From Taxillus chinensis (taxonomy: Eukaryota; Streptophyta; Magnoliopsida; Santalales; Loranthaceae), in contig CM042091.1 of the NCBI GenBank assembly GCA_023512835.1, forward strand, positions 39,074,107 to 39,138,106: DNA of 64,000 nucleotides. Reading direction: 5' to 3'. Numbering within the stretch: position 1 is the stretch's first letter; the number at the start of each line of letters is the position of its first letter. Below the pieces are notes generated by a model. That model had not been told where the DNA came from and did no database searches. It saw only the letters and a program-made list of their open reading frames with translations. The position numbers and the translations under genes were made by a program. Below are positions 1-11,938 of the stretch, piece by piece.

Positions 1-639
1 ATCAAGAACTAAGCTAGTTGCCAAAATATAATAATGAGGCACACAGGGGAATCAAATTTAGGCCAAAAAGTCACACATGATACTATGTCGTAATATAATA
101 ATGATGAGATATTTATACTCCAAAAGTCAAACGACTATTTGGAAACCTGAGAATAGTGTTGAAGTTATAGTTGAAAGGAGGAATAAGAGACTTTTTCGTT
201 TGGTAGGCACCTGTTCCCTATTCCAATGGTCAGATTGCACCACGATTGACTCTCAGAAGTCGTCAGTCACTTGATTTGGCATAGGCACATTTCTGAGTGA
301 TGGTGGATGGAGGAAATATCTAGCGTGGCATCTGTTCCTCTCTTGTCAGGTGATTTGGTCATTTTTGGTATACAGGCAGTCGCCTGATCGTCTGGTCTTT
401 GATGTCTTTTTGTTCATTCTTCATGTTTGGGACCATTTAATCATTGATAGAACCTTTTTACTTTTCAAACGGCATAAGTAATGGCAACACATAATTCATG
501 CATGGTTTGAACCCATAAAAAGTTTACAAAATAAATATAAGAATATGTTTTTTTCTAAAAACAATACTAAACCATGGACTGTAGATTTCTCAACACTGTT
601 TGTTGTTACATCGCTGGCCTTTTGAAGCTATTATGTTGC
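1..639. other. No recognised gene
   Basis: I see no exon, RNA gene or repeat boundary here that I can support. If the plus-strand gene beginning at 693 is complete, its earlier exons (the macro domain in this family) lie left of the window and this is intron. The short frame at 77-274 has no recognisable motif. Confidence 0.4.
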
Positions 640-692
640 TGACCCTTCCATTATATTTCCCCTTATCAATAAATAGTTACCGTGGGGTGTAG
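640..692 (+). pseudogene. Frame-broken sequence upstream of the first visible CRAL-TRIO-gene exon
   Basis: Read across all frames, this stretch still resembles the peptide that precedes the conserved VVVGAHFLLR segment in the GDAP2-like family (an I-V-Y-R-G-G-V-D-like run), but the match jumps frame several times through apparent 1-bp losses. Another such loss falls just inside the next exon, near position 703. Either the 5' part of the gene is decaying or the assembly has small indels here. Confidence 0.4.
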
Positions 693-782
693 ACAAGAGG
701 GCCGACCTCTGAGGTGGTTGTGGGAGCACATTTCCTGCTACGATGTCTTGATCTGGAACGGTTTGTGCTCTATGTAGTAAAG
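693..782 (+). CDS. Exon 1 (first visible) of the CRAL-TRIO gene
   Basis: This exon encodes VVVGAHFLLRCLDLERFVLYVVK before a clean donor at 783-784. The 3' boundary is firm. The 5' boundary is the nearest AG (691-692) that keeps an open frame, but the first six codons do not fit the family, so the ancestral exon probably began further left. Confidence 0.65.
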
Positions 783-3700
783 GTAAAAATATAAGTGTTC
801 TGTAGTTGGAAACTTATTAGCCTCTGCAATGTAACAGTTGCATATAAGCTGCAGTTGAAAATTTATTGATTGCAGATCCTATCTGCTCAGTTAAGAGAAA
901 AATGATATGCATGTTTTTTTTTTAAAATTTTATATTGTGATGCCTCCTAATTTTTTTGTCTAAATAAAAATAACTTTGTTGAACAAATCAAGTACATAAG
1001 TGCACACGGACAAGATTATAAACAATCCAAAGAAACACAAACCAAAAACAACCATTTTAAAAGTAACAAAAAACAAGGAGCTCACACACCAAATATACCA
1101 TAAAATGTAATGAGGAATAGCCTGCTAAATCGCATATGGCCAATCCATTCTTCCATACTAGTAGGAATAGAGGTCCCGAACACTTTAATGCTTCACCCAG
1201 TGAAGGCCAAACAAATCAAGAATTATATCCCGAACATCGGGGAATAAGATGATCCACATATTTCCCATCCATTTTGCACAAGTAATACTAGCTCACGAGA
1301 CACATATTACGTTGCCGTAAATTACCCATAGTCAAGATTTACCCTAGGAACACAGTCCAAACAAAGAAAGCCACCTTATCGAGAACTTTAGCCCTTAAAA
1401 TGCTTCTCTAAGGAAAACAATCTGATCCAATAAGGTAAAGAACAAAATAGTAAGTTAACTTGGAAGCCTTTAGATCGATCCGGAAACAAAGACAACTTAT
1501 TCTTCTTAGAAGCTGAGGTGTGAAAGAGTACAACAGATCAAAGAAAGAAGTGAAAGCCTCCAACTCCTAATCTTGAGCTAATTGGGTAAAACTCACCTCC
1601 CAATGCACACCAGAGTCCTAGAAACAAACAAAATCAGCCAAAGAAGCATTAGTAAGGCAGTAAAGGTGATACAATTCGGATAAAAAAAATTCAACACCTC
1701 GCGGTAACACACCAAAACCTCACAAATTTGGAAAACATGGACCATATTGAGCAAATTAACTTCCGTAAGCTGACACGTGAGACCCACTAGGAACATTGGA
1801 GACCCACCCATTTGGCAGCAATCATATTTCACTATAATGACCTTCCTCCAAATAGCATCCTTTCCCACATCAAACTACTACAATCACTTATCAACAAAGG
1901 TTATCAAGAATGGTTTGTTGAAATGCCCTAGATTCTTAATAAATAAGCTACTATGAGAAAGTAGATGGCACACCAAATCCCACTTGACCAAGTAAAACTT
2001 GGCCACCTCTACGGTAGTCCTCAAAGAAAATTTGCTGAATTTATCACCATTAAAACTCAATCTACTTACTCAACCTTTTCAAAAAGGCTGCTCAAAAGCG
2101 ATTAGCTATTACCATCAAACTGAAGTCCATCTAAAATAGGTGGGCAAACCCCAACTTGTAAAAATGAACCACATGATCCCGAATCACATCCCAATTTGAA
2201 GGAACACCTAATCAACAACTCACTAATGGTGTTAGTGTTCATATGAGAATTAGCAAGGCAGTGACTAGAATTTAAAATTTTATCCTCTTTTTTCAGCCAT
2301 AACATGAGACTTTTACTACTAACAAATCTCATTCATCAAGAGGGATCTGCTCCATATTTATAGACGATATCTCTACCTTCCCTTAGTGGATAGATGACGT
2401 AAGTCCTCCTCCCACAATCACCACGTGTGAACTTGCCAAGATGGTTTGTTTTTTAGTAGAAATATGCTCGAAAACAAGTGTTGTTTCACCATTTTAAGTC
2501 CTTCAAGAGGCACATATTCTCAAACCAAAAAGGCCATTTGCCCACGGAAGCAATCCACACACCAAGGCAATCTGAAAATGATTAGAACTCAAAAAAATTA
2601 ACTAATTTTGGAGTGATATTAATGAAATGTCCACCTAGATAGTGGAAAGAAATCTATCAATTCGGGACAAAAAACAAATATCCCCATTATTGAAGGTAAA
2701 TCCATCAAAACCATTAGACGTAATAAACTTTGAAAAATCCAGCATTGGAGTAAAATTCAAGAACTTGCCTTTTTTTTTTTTAAGAATCTCACCACATTTC
2801 CTAAATCACCCCTAAGTCACTAGGGTACATCCCACCCATTAGGAAAACAATTAATACATATATTATGTGTCAATGTTATATATGGGTGTCATACCTTGAG
2901 TAATACATAAAAGATTATTCATCGTCTCTCCTATCCTTAATATGGTATTAATCATTATGTTGCTCCCTCTACGACACATAGTTGTTGGTAAACGAAACGT
3001 TTATGACGATTTCTCTTGGCGACACACGATGATCCTTGACCAGCGATCCTAGTGGCGATTCTATGACGTGTGCTGGCGACATGATTTTTGATGTGGTCCG
3101 GTGATGGTCCTATGACCCTGACGATCTACGAGTTGTGACGACGAGTATTGTCTTGCTAAGAGACCCAATCGGGCGACAGCCTTTGATCTTCGAAGACCTA
3201 CGTTGAGTGGCAACCAAAGTGAATGCACAAGAAAAGGCGTACGTGTAACCACATCTCTTTGAAGACTAACGCGAGAGCGTGTTGTTGTGTCGATGGCAAA
3301 CACAACGCGATGCTCTCCCGCACCCGACCTCATCATTGAGCCACCGGGACTACACACTTAAGCTCATCTCTTTCTCTTTAAACTGTGTTGCATTTACTTC
3401 ACTCACCATATAACTTGTTATCCGTTAGCTCCTTGACTGACTCTCAATTGTTTGATAACCTTTATCTTCGATTTATTTTTCAAGATCTAAAGACGGACGG
3501 ACGATTGGTGGGGAACAGTTAACTTGTCTATTACTTTGATCACCTTATTCATTCCCCGATTCTGTTGCCACTATGGTTCCTTGTTGTTCTTAAAATCACT
3601 TTGTTTGCCTTATCGGCAAGAATCCGGTATGTCATTTTCAAAGGCTTTTTATGGGTCAAAACAGTCTCACTAGCATGGTTTGGCCGATTTAGTATGACTC

Positions 3701-6700
3701 TTGTGTGCTTTAGTTTTGCAATGTGAGGTTGATTATTTTGTGTTGAGTCCTCTTCGTTGCTAGTTGTGTTCTCTTGGTTATATATATGATATTATTATTA
3801 AGGTAAGGGACAAGGAAGGCATTCAACGTTTGAAGCATTTTCTTCACTAAGTTTTGCACCAAGGATCTAGGTCGTTGCATATTTTTTGGGAATAGAAGTG
3901 GCCTACTCGATTCCTTAATCTTTTTGTCGCAACGAATTACTATGATGGATATATTGATTAGGTTGGTACTTAACAATCAAACCTGCTGGCTTCCTCTATG
4001 GATATAAATGTCCGATTGTACTCAACACTGATGGGTTACCCCTACATAATCCTACTCAATATTGAAGATTAGTTGGTAAGTTAAACTATTTGACGTTACC
4101 GCACACATTATTTCCCTTTCTTATAAGCAATAAGTGGCTTATGAGTGCTCTTTGCATTATCCATTGACCGTAGCATTACGAATTGTCAAGTACTTGAAGG
4201 AGCACTAGGGCAGAGGCTTTTTTTTTACCAGCAAGGTAATCCGATATTCATGGTTATTCCGATGTTGGATTGGGTCGGATATTTGATTGATAGAAAAATG
4301 CATTCTTTTTGTTCTTGGGTGTTTTTTGGTGGAAATCTTTGTCACATGGAAAAGTAAAAAACATGTGATATCAAAATCCTGAGTCATGAGAAGTTGAATA
4401 TACAAATACAATATCACATATAGTAAGTAGCTAACGTGGTTAACAATATTGTTATCGAAATTGGTTTACCCTCTTCACGCACTCGTGTTTTTTTATATAG
4501 TCTTTATTTATTTGCTTAATCCTTATTCCATGAACGGAATAAAGATATTAAAGTTTATTGTCATTTTGTACGTGAGGAAGGTACGGAATAATGAAATTAG
4601 ATGACATACATCCGAATTAATCATTAACTTGCGGATCTCTTTACTAAGTCTTTAGGAGGTATTCGTGTACAATAACTTTGTAACAAGTTGGGCTATTTGA
4701 CATATGTCTCTTTAACTTGAAGAGGAGCATTAGAAAACAATTAATACATATATTATATGTGTCTTATGTAATGTTATATATGGGTGTTGTACCTTGAGTA
4801 ATATATAAAAGATTATTCTTTGTCTCTCTCTCTTAACACCACACTTCAAAACCATTAACCGCTTAAGCTAGCACATGTAATCCATAAACACTGGTGGACA
4901 TTTACACAAATTGATCAACCACATTTTGAATTTGCAAGAAGCTAACGGCACCCTCCAACTTTCCTCACCGCAATAGGATGCCTCCCGGAAAGTACCCAGC
5001 GAATGCAGGAAAATCCAATCGACAAACCGACAGCGACATTGGCTTTATGCGACCAAATTCATAATGCCGAAGCAATCTTTAAACGAAAGCGTGTACTTTA
5101 AACCTTGAAGCGACACAACGCACAATCATTGGGCATGCCAACGTACATTCCAAGTTAATAAATTCAAACTCATTAATCTGGCTGAAACTATCTCGCTACA
5201 ATTGGCCTTTCCACTTCCTCCACTTTCCCAGTCCCCGGTGGCTAATAGTGATGAGCGAAGCCATTCTTGAGTTCTCTAGACCATTTATTCCCAGGATCCC
5301 AAGGGCTTCTAGACCCCCATCATAGCATATTTCCTATGTAAGTGATGTGCTTCTATATGATAGAAAGCGATCTTACAATAAACTTGTTGAAAACCTTAGT
5401 AAAGTAACTCTCGAAGACTTTCCCAGTAAACTCGAGGCTTTTCACAAAAGGAATTAGTAGCAAAAAATGAGCTTCGATGCAATATTCTGTTGGAATGTTT
5501 TAAATGTTGTTACCATATGTAGACATATACTATAGCCGATGTATTATCACGCTTCTTAGCTGTACCTAAATGAGAAATAGATATAGCGATTTCTGTATTC
5601 TCCTTTTCACCTGGCATTAGAGTCATCGTGTGTGTTGGCTCTCAGTAATGCCGTGACGCAAACTCTGTTTCATCAACAAGCCGTCGGTCTCCTTCGATGA
5701 TCGGCTTCCCGGTGACGTCGCCCAACTAGTCGTCAATCTCCTGACGCATGGAGACGGCTACTCACTTGATGCGTGACAGCACTGTTGTCGATGACCCATA
5801 CCGCTGCGATGTCACATCCTGTGCCGCGACACGGCATGTACGCCTCATGGTGATGCATGGCGTCGCCTAAAACATCGACCTCTCATGTGGCGACGCCGAC
5901 GTCGACGGCACTAAAGAGATTGCCCGCTCGAGCATGGCGTCGCACTCGGTAACACTCTGCCGAGACCTCTATCATGCTCGGTGACACTCTGATGATGCCT
6001 GGGAAGGTCAATCTCTCACATTGGCAGTCCTCTGCAGTAGGATAGATCTCTCTCTCATCAATGCAACCCTCTGCAAAGGTTGATCTCTCACTCGGCAGCA
6101 CTGATGCCTTCTATGATGGTGGTGAGGTGGCATCATTGATGCATCTGTCGACACCCAATGCTTCGTAGCATGTTTCAGGTCGGCTGCCCTATCATATATC
6201 CTGTTTAGTAGTATGCTTGTTGGAAGCTTATGTGATACTTTGTTGAATATATTTGGGTTCTAAGTCATAATTCTGAATATTAAGGGGTCATTGATTCTCT
6301 TATTTTTCTTCTTGCTGATGACATCATGTCAACCAATCATTTAACATTCGAACTTGCATCTGTAAAATTGAATGGTTCCAAAACGGCCGTTGAAGTTTAT
6401 ACTTTGGCCACCGATCAAGCACTATATCTTTATTCAGATGGATCACCTACTGGATCAACTGCGGAGGCTAAATCGAAGTGGGCCAAAGGTGATGCAATTC
6501 TTCGAACACATTTGTGGAATAGCATGGAACAACAATTGGTTCCTTAGTTTATGCCTTGTAAAACTGCCAAAAGCGTATCGGACAAGTTTACCCTAATATA
6601 TGCTGGCAAAGATAATATGCAGCGTGTCTGTGACACATGAAGAGAATTATTCGATCTTCAGCTTGAAGATAAATCCCTGCTAGAATTTTACTCCACATTT

Positions 6701-9700
6701 ACCTCGCTACGACAACGACTTGACACCTTTTTACCACCTACTATGGAGGTAGATTTGTTGGCAAAGCAGTAGGAAGATATGTTTGTTATTTTGTTCCTTA
6801 AAGGTTTGGGACCTTCCCATTCTTATCTCTGTCGCCAAATTATATGTGAACGATCCCTTCCTTCTATTGATGAGGTTTTTTCTCGTGTTCTCCGCTACAC
6901 TCTGAGACAAAAACTCCATTTACTACTACAATCACCCCAGAGACATCATCTGCATTTGCTATGGTGACACGTCCCCGGGATCCAACGTGGTCGGGGTCAT
7001 GGTACCCGAGGTCGTGGAGGTCATGATATGGGCGACATTTCTCGTTGTGCTTATGTCCATTAGGTGGCCGAACACAATGCTACTGTACACATTGTAAGAG
7101 AACCAGACATACAGAATCATATTGTTATACCCTTCACTCAGAGCTTTGTCCAGCACATATCACATATGCTAGGATTAGTGATACGTCTCCTATTGTCACA
7201 GAGTCTGCACCCATTTCTACTGGGAATGTTACTCTATCGCGTGCCACTTATGATTCTTTGATTAGTTCTACCCAGATGGCTACAGCAAATGCTACTTCTG
7301 CGACCACTGCAACTTTGGCATCTTAACCTTCAGGTAGTCCTTCCTATTTACTCTCTTTTACACCTAATGCCTGAGTCATAGACTCTGGTGCCACTCATCA
7401 CATGACTAGTAATTCTACTCTTCTATCTTCCTTTCGATTTACACCACCCACATTGTCACATCCTGTTACTTTTGCTTATGGTTCTCAAACATCTATTACG
7501 GGAACTAGATCCACTCAATTAAGTCCCTCTCTTTCCCTTTCTTCTGTTCTACATTTACCACACTCACCATATAATCTATTGTCTGTTAGTTCCTTAACTA
7601 AATCACTCAATTGTTCTATAACCTTTTCATCCTTTGGTTGTGTTTTTCAGGATCTGAAGACTGAACGGACGATTGGTGGGGAAATTAAAGCTAATGGTCT
7701 TTATTACTTTGATAAAGGTCTTTCTTCTGCTGCTGCTACTACGGTTGCCCAACACTGTTTTGATCTTTTTCGGCTCCATTGTTGCTTAGGACATTTTTCC
7801 CTCCGTACGCTCCAGTCTCTATCACCATCAATTTTGTCTATTAAGTCTCTGCCATATGAAACATTTGAGTTAGGTAAACATCATCGTGTATCTTTTCCTT
7901 CGCGTCAAATAAATCGTGCAAATGCACCCTTTGCCTTGGTTCATTCATATGTATGGGGTCCATGTCCCGTTCCTGCTTTTTCTGGGTTCAAATATTGTCA
8001 CATTTGTGGATAATTATTCTTGTATGACATGGTTATATTTAATGAAAGATCAAAAAGAAGTGTTTTCTTGTTTTCAACAGTTCTATTTTGAAATCTACAC
8101 CCAGTTTCAAGTTTCTATCAAATGTTTACAGTCCGATTCAGTACTGCTCTTGTTCACTTCGGGCTTCAACAATATGTCGTTGATTATTCTGTGTTTAACT
8201 CTTCTTCCGTTGCTGGATGTGTTTTCTTGGTTGTTTATGTTGATGATATTGTGATCACAAGTAGTGACACAGCAGGCATTCAACATTTGAAGCATTTCCT
8301 TTAGGTTGAGTTTTATACTAAGGATCTCGAATGGTTGCGCTATTTCTTGGGGATCGAGGTCGCCTACTCTGGCCACTCTATTTCGTTGTCAGAACGGAAA
8401 TATGTTCTTAATATACTTGTTGAGGTTGGATACTTAGGAGTCAAACTTGTTGATTCACCTATAGATCCAACTATCCGGTTAGATTTCAAACACGGTGATC
8501 TGTTACATGATCCTGCTCGGTATCGGAGATTGGTTGGTAAGTTAAACTATTTGACAGTGACTAGACCAAATATCTCCTTTGTTTTAAGCACTGTCAGCCA
8601 GTTTATGAATGTCCCTCGCACTATTCACTGACATGCTACATTACAGATTGTCAAGTACTTGACAGGGGCGCTAGGACAAGGTTTTCTATTTACAAAACAG
8701 GGTGATCTCGAAATTCATGATTATTCTGATGCTGACTGGACAGGTTGCCCGATCAATAGAAGGTCCATTACTGGTTATTGTGTGTTTCTTGGTGGAAATC
8801 TTGTAGTATGAAGAGTAAGAAACAGTCTGTTGTGTCAAGATCTAGTGCAAAGGCAAAATATGGATCGATGACACATGTGATAGGTGAGCTAATGTGTTTG
8901 ACAATGTTTTTGTCAGAAATTGGCTTACCGTCTTCATGCTCTCTGGTGGTGCACTGTGATAATCAATCTGCTATTTATATTGCTTCCAATCTAGTATTTC
9001 ATGAAAGAACGAAGCATATTAAAGTTGATTGTCATTTTGTACAAGAGAAAGTGCGGAACAAAGAAATTAAACTTACACACATCCGAACTGAACATTAACT
9101 CGTTGATATCTTTACCAAACCGTTAAGAGGGAGTCGTGTACGTCAACTTTGTAACAAGTTGGGCCTGTTTGACATGTATGCTCGAACTTGAGGGTGGGTG
9201 TTGAAATGTTTTAAATGTTGTTACCATATGTAGACATATACTATAACCGATGTATTATCACGCTATATATACATGTACCTAAATGAGAAATAGATATTTC
9301 AATTTTCTCTTAATCTCCTTTTTCACATTTCCCACGGACTCCCATAGGCATAGCTGACTCGGAACACATAGTTGAGACCAAAATAGCCGAAAGCATAGAT
9401 GAATCGGAATAGACCCAACGTCCAAGATTGCATAAACCCCTAGGCTCAGGTTACTATCCTTAGACCTCCCCTCAGCCACAATAGAATCAACCGCCTCCTA
9501 CTATGAGGAAACACAATGTAGAAGGTGTTCGATAGTGGGGTCACCTCCCTGTCCTAGGACAAGGGGCACAGAAGGTAACTCCACCAACTTATGAAATCAA
9601 TGCCATCTCGGAGAACAAGACAAGTCCTGATGTAACCCCTCAGAGCAAACCACCTCACTATCTTGTACGACACCCTCCACCATGGGTGAGAGCTCCTCAT

Positions 9701-11938
9701 GAGGCATCCCTCGTCAACAAATGAGAGCTCAGAGTCCCTGCACCATCGGATTTCGAGAGATAGGCTATTGGCCAAACTCCTCACGCTCCCCATGAGGCAT
9801 CCCTCGTCAATTGCCTAACTCAGACCAAGCCAACCACCACCCACATCATATCTTTCGAAAAAAAAAACAGCAGGCATGTGCTCTTGAAAGGCCCTAAAAA
9901 ATCGAGAAAGACGCAAAGGCTCTATTAAAGTTGCGGCATTTTTGGTGCTCAAATATTGTTGCTCCCGCAAAAAGATCAAATCAAATTAGGCACGTTGGAC
10001 ATCTCAACCGTCTCAAGCAAAGCACTCCAAAGCAAGAAAGTGACCACATGACTCATTAAAACAGAACAAACATGTGGTGGTTGTGTTCAAGGATACGCAC
10101 CTTGGGAGTGTACTAGACAAGTTGAAAGGACTTGGATTCGACATGAAAAGAACGGCTAATACCCATCGAAGAACAATGGTAGTGAAACTTGTTGATGACA
10201 CGACCAACAGTGATCGGAACCGATAAGGAACAAAGAAAACAACACCACCAAATCCTATAAAACAGTTGCACCTGCATCACCTAACTATAATATTATGATT
10301 TATTGATAATTTTGTTTCATTTCCTGTCGCCTATTCCTGTCGCTTATTTTGAAATATTGGCTATTGGAATTGTGATAATATTCCTGTTTATTGTATGTAG
10401 GAGTTTGAGCCATTGATACAGAAACCTTATAGTATCGTGTACTTCCATTCTGCAGCGTCTTTGCAGCTGTAAGTATTGACTTGAGTTGGCTTTAAATAAA
10501 GTCATTAAAAGCATTGTTATTTTTATGCTGGTCCTCGCATACTAAACCGCGAATTGTTTTTTTTTTTTTTTAGCAAAAACTTGTCCTAGACTTGATTCAT
10601 CACATATACATCATAATTTACTGCTTTCAACTTCTCATTTGAGAATTTTATTCCTCTATTTGACATCGTATTAGTCAACAGTCTCTAGGTTTCTCTTTGA
10701 GTTGAAAAATGACAGTATTCTGCATTTGTCTCTGAGGTGAGCCTCTGCACACATTATTATTCGGGCCACAGAAATAATTTCCTCATTTGGTGTTGTGGGC
10801 TTTATAATTTTAATCCTCCCTGGTCCCAAAATGGGACCTCATTCTTTGGGCTGTTGTTTTCTTTTGTTGCCTGTTTTTTGCCCTGGAGGAACTGTTAGAT
10901 CCATGGATTTCTATTACCTAGGTATAAGAGTGTAGCTGTTGCTTGGGGCTCTTTGGATAGCCACCGAAAATTATTATTAGGTGATATTGCACAAATGAAC
11001 TACTTTATCATAATTATGGATATATTTGCGTGCGCATAAATGAGACGAAAATTGATTGTCTTAAAATAACATGTTTGTGTTTTATAAAACTTTGAAGTTT
11101 ATTTCTTAAATCAAACCATGGCCTTTTGTATCCATATACGTTTTTTATTTTAAATGTGGACCTTTTTATAAACTTAACCAGTTTTGCTGCCCATTGATGG
11201 AATGAGCAGTCAACCAGACTTGGGATGGATGAGGAGATTACAGCAGATACTTGGACGGAGACACCAGCGTAACCTGCAAGTATGTTATTTTTACTGATTT
11301 GCCTGATCCATGAAAGAAACATATCTGCAGCTTTTTTTAATCTAATCTACCAGTCTGCTATTTTTAGGCGATATATGTTCTTCATCCAACCTTTGGACTG
11401 AGAGCTGCCATTTTTGCCCTGCAAATGCTTGTAGATAACTTGGTACGTCCAAAGTTATCTTCTATTGCTAAATTAATGGAATCTGAAAATTAATGCTATT
11501 TCAAATCCTCATGAAAGATTAATTATTGGATATCTACTTTCCAGATCTGGAGGAACGTGGTTTATGTTGATCGCCTTCTGCAGCTGTTCAGATATGTTCA
11601 TCGTGAGCAGTTGAGCATTCCTGACTTTGTGTTCCAGTTGAGTTCTCTTCTTCTAGTCCAGGTTAAATAAGTTTGTGGTTTGGCTTTATATTAGCTAGTG
11701 TATTTTGGACGCACTCTTTGTATATTAATGTTTGTTATCCATAGTGGAATATGGTTTTGGCATGCCCACCTACATGTTGCCAAACAATCCAAGTCCCAAT
11801 TGATAACCAAATTGAAGGAGATTATTCCCCGTTTAATGTTTGTAATGCTATGATACTTGCAGGCACGATTTAGAAGTTAATGGAGGGAAGGGCCTCATTG
11901 TTGACCCCAGGACGAAATATGTTTACCATCGACCATAA
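693..11938 (+). CDS. Macro-domain/CRAL-TRIO (GDAP2-like) protein, 3' part, six exons
   Basis: The exons are 693-782, 10401-10468, 11210-11279, 11368-11442, 11545-11636 and 11863-11938 (TAA at 11936-11938). All introns are GT-AG and phases agree; the last five exons total 381 bp. The joined 156 residues match the Sec14-like CRAL-TRIO region of the plant family that pairs an N-terminal macro (ADP-ribose-binding) domain with CRAL-TRIO. Landmarks are VVVGAHFLLRCLDLERF, the YSIVYFHSAASLQ strand, DLGWMRRLQQILGRRHQRN, YVLHPTFGLRAAIF, and the C-terminal GGKGLIVDPRTKYVY. CRAL-TRIO folds bind small lipophilic ligands; the ligand of this family is unknown to me. The macro domain is not in the window. 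Intron 783-10400 is 9.6 kb and holds a LINE remnant and two copia elements. The sequence upstream of 693 looks broken, so a 5'-damaged gene copy is possible. The gene converges with the ClpF gene. Confidence 0.8.
1000..2760 (-). mobile_element. Degenerate L1-type LINE fragment
   Basis: Read on the minus strand, pieces in several frames follow the order of a plant L1 ORF2. A degraded LQFADD-like box lies near 2115. A 'KFYLVKWDLVC' block lies near 1990, a 'GKDAIWRKVI' block at about 1866-1830, and a 'KVAFFVWT' zinc-binding RT-associated (zf-RVT) block at 1340-1380. A T-rich run near 915-930 could be the reverse of the poly(A) end. Many stops and frameshifts show it is old. It lies inside the 9.6-kb intron of the CRAL-TRIO gene. 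Confidence 0.7.
2837..2942 (+). repeat. 5' LTR of copia A
   Basis: Matches 4728-4838 with small indels. Both copies start CATTAG rather than TGTTAG, so the canonical TG end is lost. Confidence 0.65.
4728..4838 (+). repeat. 3' LTR of copia A
   Basis: Second copy of the 2837-2942 repeat, ending TTAACA and preceded by a GAAGAGGAG purine tract. Confidence 0.65.
4839..5487. other. Unassigned intron sequence between copia A and copia B
   Basis: No open frame or clear family match. It may be more of the LINE that the copia elements entered, but I could not align it to a LINE domain. Confidence 0.3.
5488..5611 (+). repeat. 5' LTR of copia B
   Basis: 124-bp repeat, TGTTGG at the left end, nearly identical in its first 75 bp to 9199-9274. 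Confidence 0.85.
6326..7325 (+). pseudogene. Copia B gag
   Basis: The frame opens at 6326 and encodes a UBN2/gag-type N-terminus (LASVKLNG..., WNSMEQQLVP). It is broken by a TAG at 6545-6547 and further stops, then resumes with [20 protein letters not shown] near 6790. A CX2CX4HX4C zinc knuckle follows (CTHCKRTRHTESYC, about 7081-7122). The equivalent of the Trp in the NYxxW gag motif is deleted here compared with element C. The protein could not be made whole. Confidence 0.75.
7378..8136 (+). pseudogene. Copia B protease and N-terminal integrase
   Basis: The aspartic protease motif DSGATHHM lies at about 7381-7404, just after a TGA. The frame 7402-8013 carries the GAG-pre-integrase region (LHCCLGHFSLRTL, with the GLGH-like box) and the start of the integrase core (VHSYVWGPC). 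It shifts frame near 7990 at FVDNYS and stops being integrase at about 8137. Confidence 0.75.
8137..9191 (+). pseudogene. Copia B C-terminal reverse transcriptase and RNase H
   Basis: It enters RT at FSTALVHFGLQQ, keeps the YVDDIVI active-site box (about 8236-8256), then runs into RNase H ([36 protein letters not shown]). Several in-frame stops interrupt it (8302, 8629, about 8810, 9096). The N-terminal half of RT is absent. Confidence 0.8.
9199..9327 (+). repeat. 3' LTR of copia B
   Basis: 129-bp partner of the 5' LTR. It has extra TATATATA sequence near its middle and ends CACA. Confidence 0.85.
9328..10400. other. Unassigned intron sequence after copia B
   Basis: I recognise no domain. 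A phrase of about 20 bp around GAGGCATCCCTCGTCAA occurs twice (near 9700 and 9791), which suggests a local duplication. The last few hundred bases lead into the exon at 10401 and are ordinary AT-rich intron. Confidence 0.35.
10401..10468 (+). CDS. Exon 2 of the CRAL-TRIO gene
   Basis: It begins at GAG after TGTAG and encodes EFEPLIQKPYSIVYFHSAAS with a GTAAGT donor. It continues in phase from position 782 across a 9.6-kb intron. Confidence 0.85.
11210..11279 (+). CDS. Exon 3 of the CRAL-TRIO gene
   Basis: The acceptor GAGCAG and donor GTATGT flank a 70-bp exon encoding QPDLGWMRRLQQILGRRHQ, a conserved block of the family. Confidence 0.88.
11368..11442 (+). CDS. Exon 4 of the CRAL-TRIO gene
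   Basis: This 75-bp exon lies between a TTTTTAG acceptor and a GTACGT donor and encodes AIYVLHPTFGLRAAIFALQM and onwards, in phase with its neighbours. Confidence 0.88.
11545..11636 (+). CDS. Exon 5 of the CRAL-TRIO gene
   Basis: The acceptor TTTCCAG precedes IWRNVVYVDRLLQLFRYVHR. The donor is the less usual GTTGAG at 11637; splitting the Gln codon there restores the frame with the last exon. Confidence 0.85.
11863..11938 (+). CDS. Last exon of the CRAL-TRIO gene
   Basis: After TTGCAG the exon encodes HDLEVNGGKGLIVDPRTKYV and ends TAA at 11936-11938. This C-terminus is strongly conserved in the family. Confidence 0.88.

Larger units (their letters stand above)
2837..4838 (+). mobile_element. 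Short-LTR copia element A, internally deleted
   Basis: Direct repeats of about 106 and 111 bp bound this 2.0-kb element. A primer-site-like TGGTATTA follows the first repeat and a purine tract (4716-4727) precedes the second. Flanks CCACC (2832-2836) and CCACA (4839-4843) look like a decayed 5-bp target duplication. Remaining coding scraps are an integrase piece (3400-3540), an RT piece fused directly to it (3590-3700, with the 'LYGLKQ' region degraded), and RNase H scraps to about 4700. Gag, protease and half of integrase/RT are missing. It is related to elements B and C but has a different LTR. Confidence 0.75.
5488..9327 (+). mobile_element. Short-LTR copia element B, non-autonomous
   Basis: A 3.84-kb element with LTRs of 124 and 129 bp, both starting TGTTG; the 3' copy ends CACA. 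The primer site (TGGCATTAGAG) starts at 5612 and is a mutated tRNA-iMet site. The purine tract AGGGTGGG sits just before the 3' LTR. Gag, protease, part of integrase, the C-terminal half of RT and RNase H are in normal copia order. The catalytic half of integrase and the N-terminal half of RT are deleted at about 8137. The flanks TATTC and TTTCC are only a weak target-duplication match. It lies in the CRAL-TRIO gene intron, same strand. Confidence 0.85.

Noticed and set aside
3061..3357. 98-codon minus-strand frame
   Set aside because: Falls in the leader of copia A, same reasoning as for the copia C leader.
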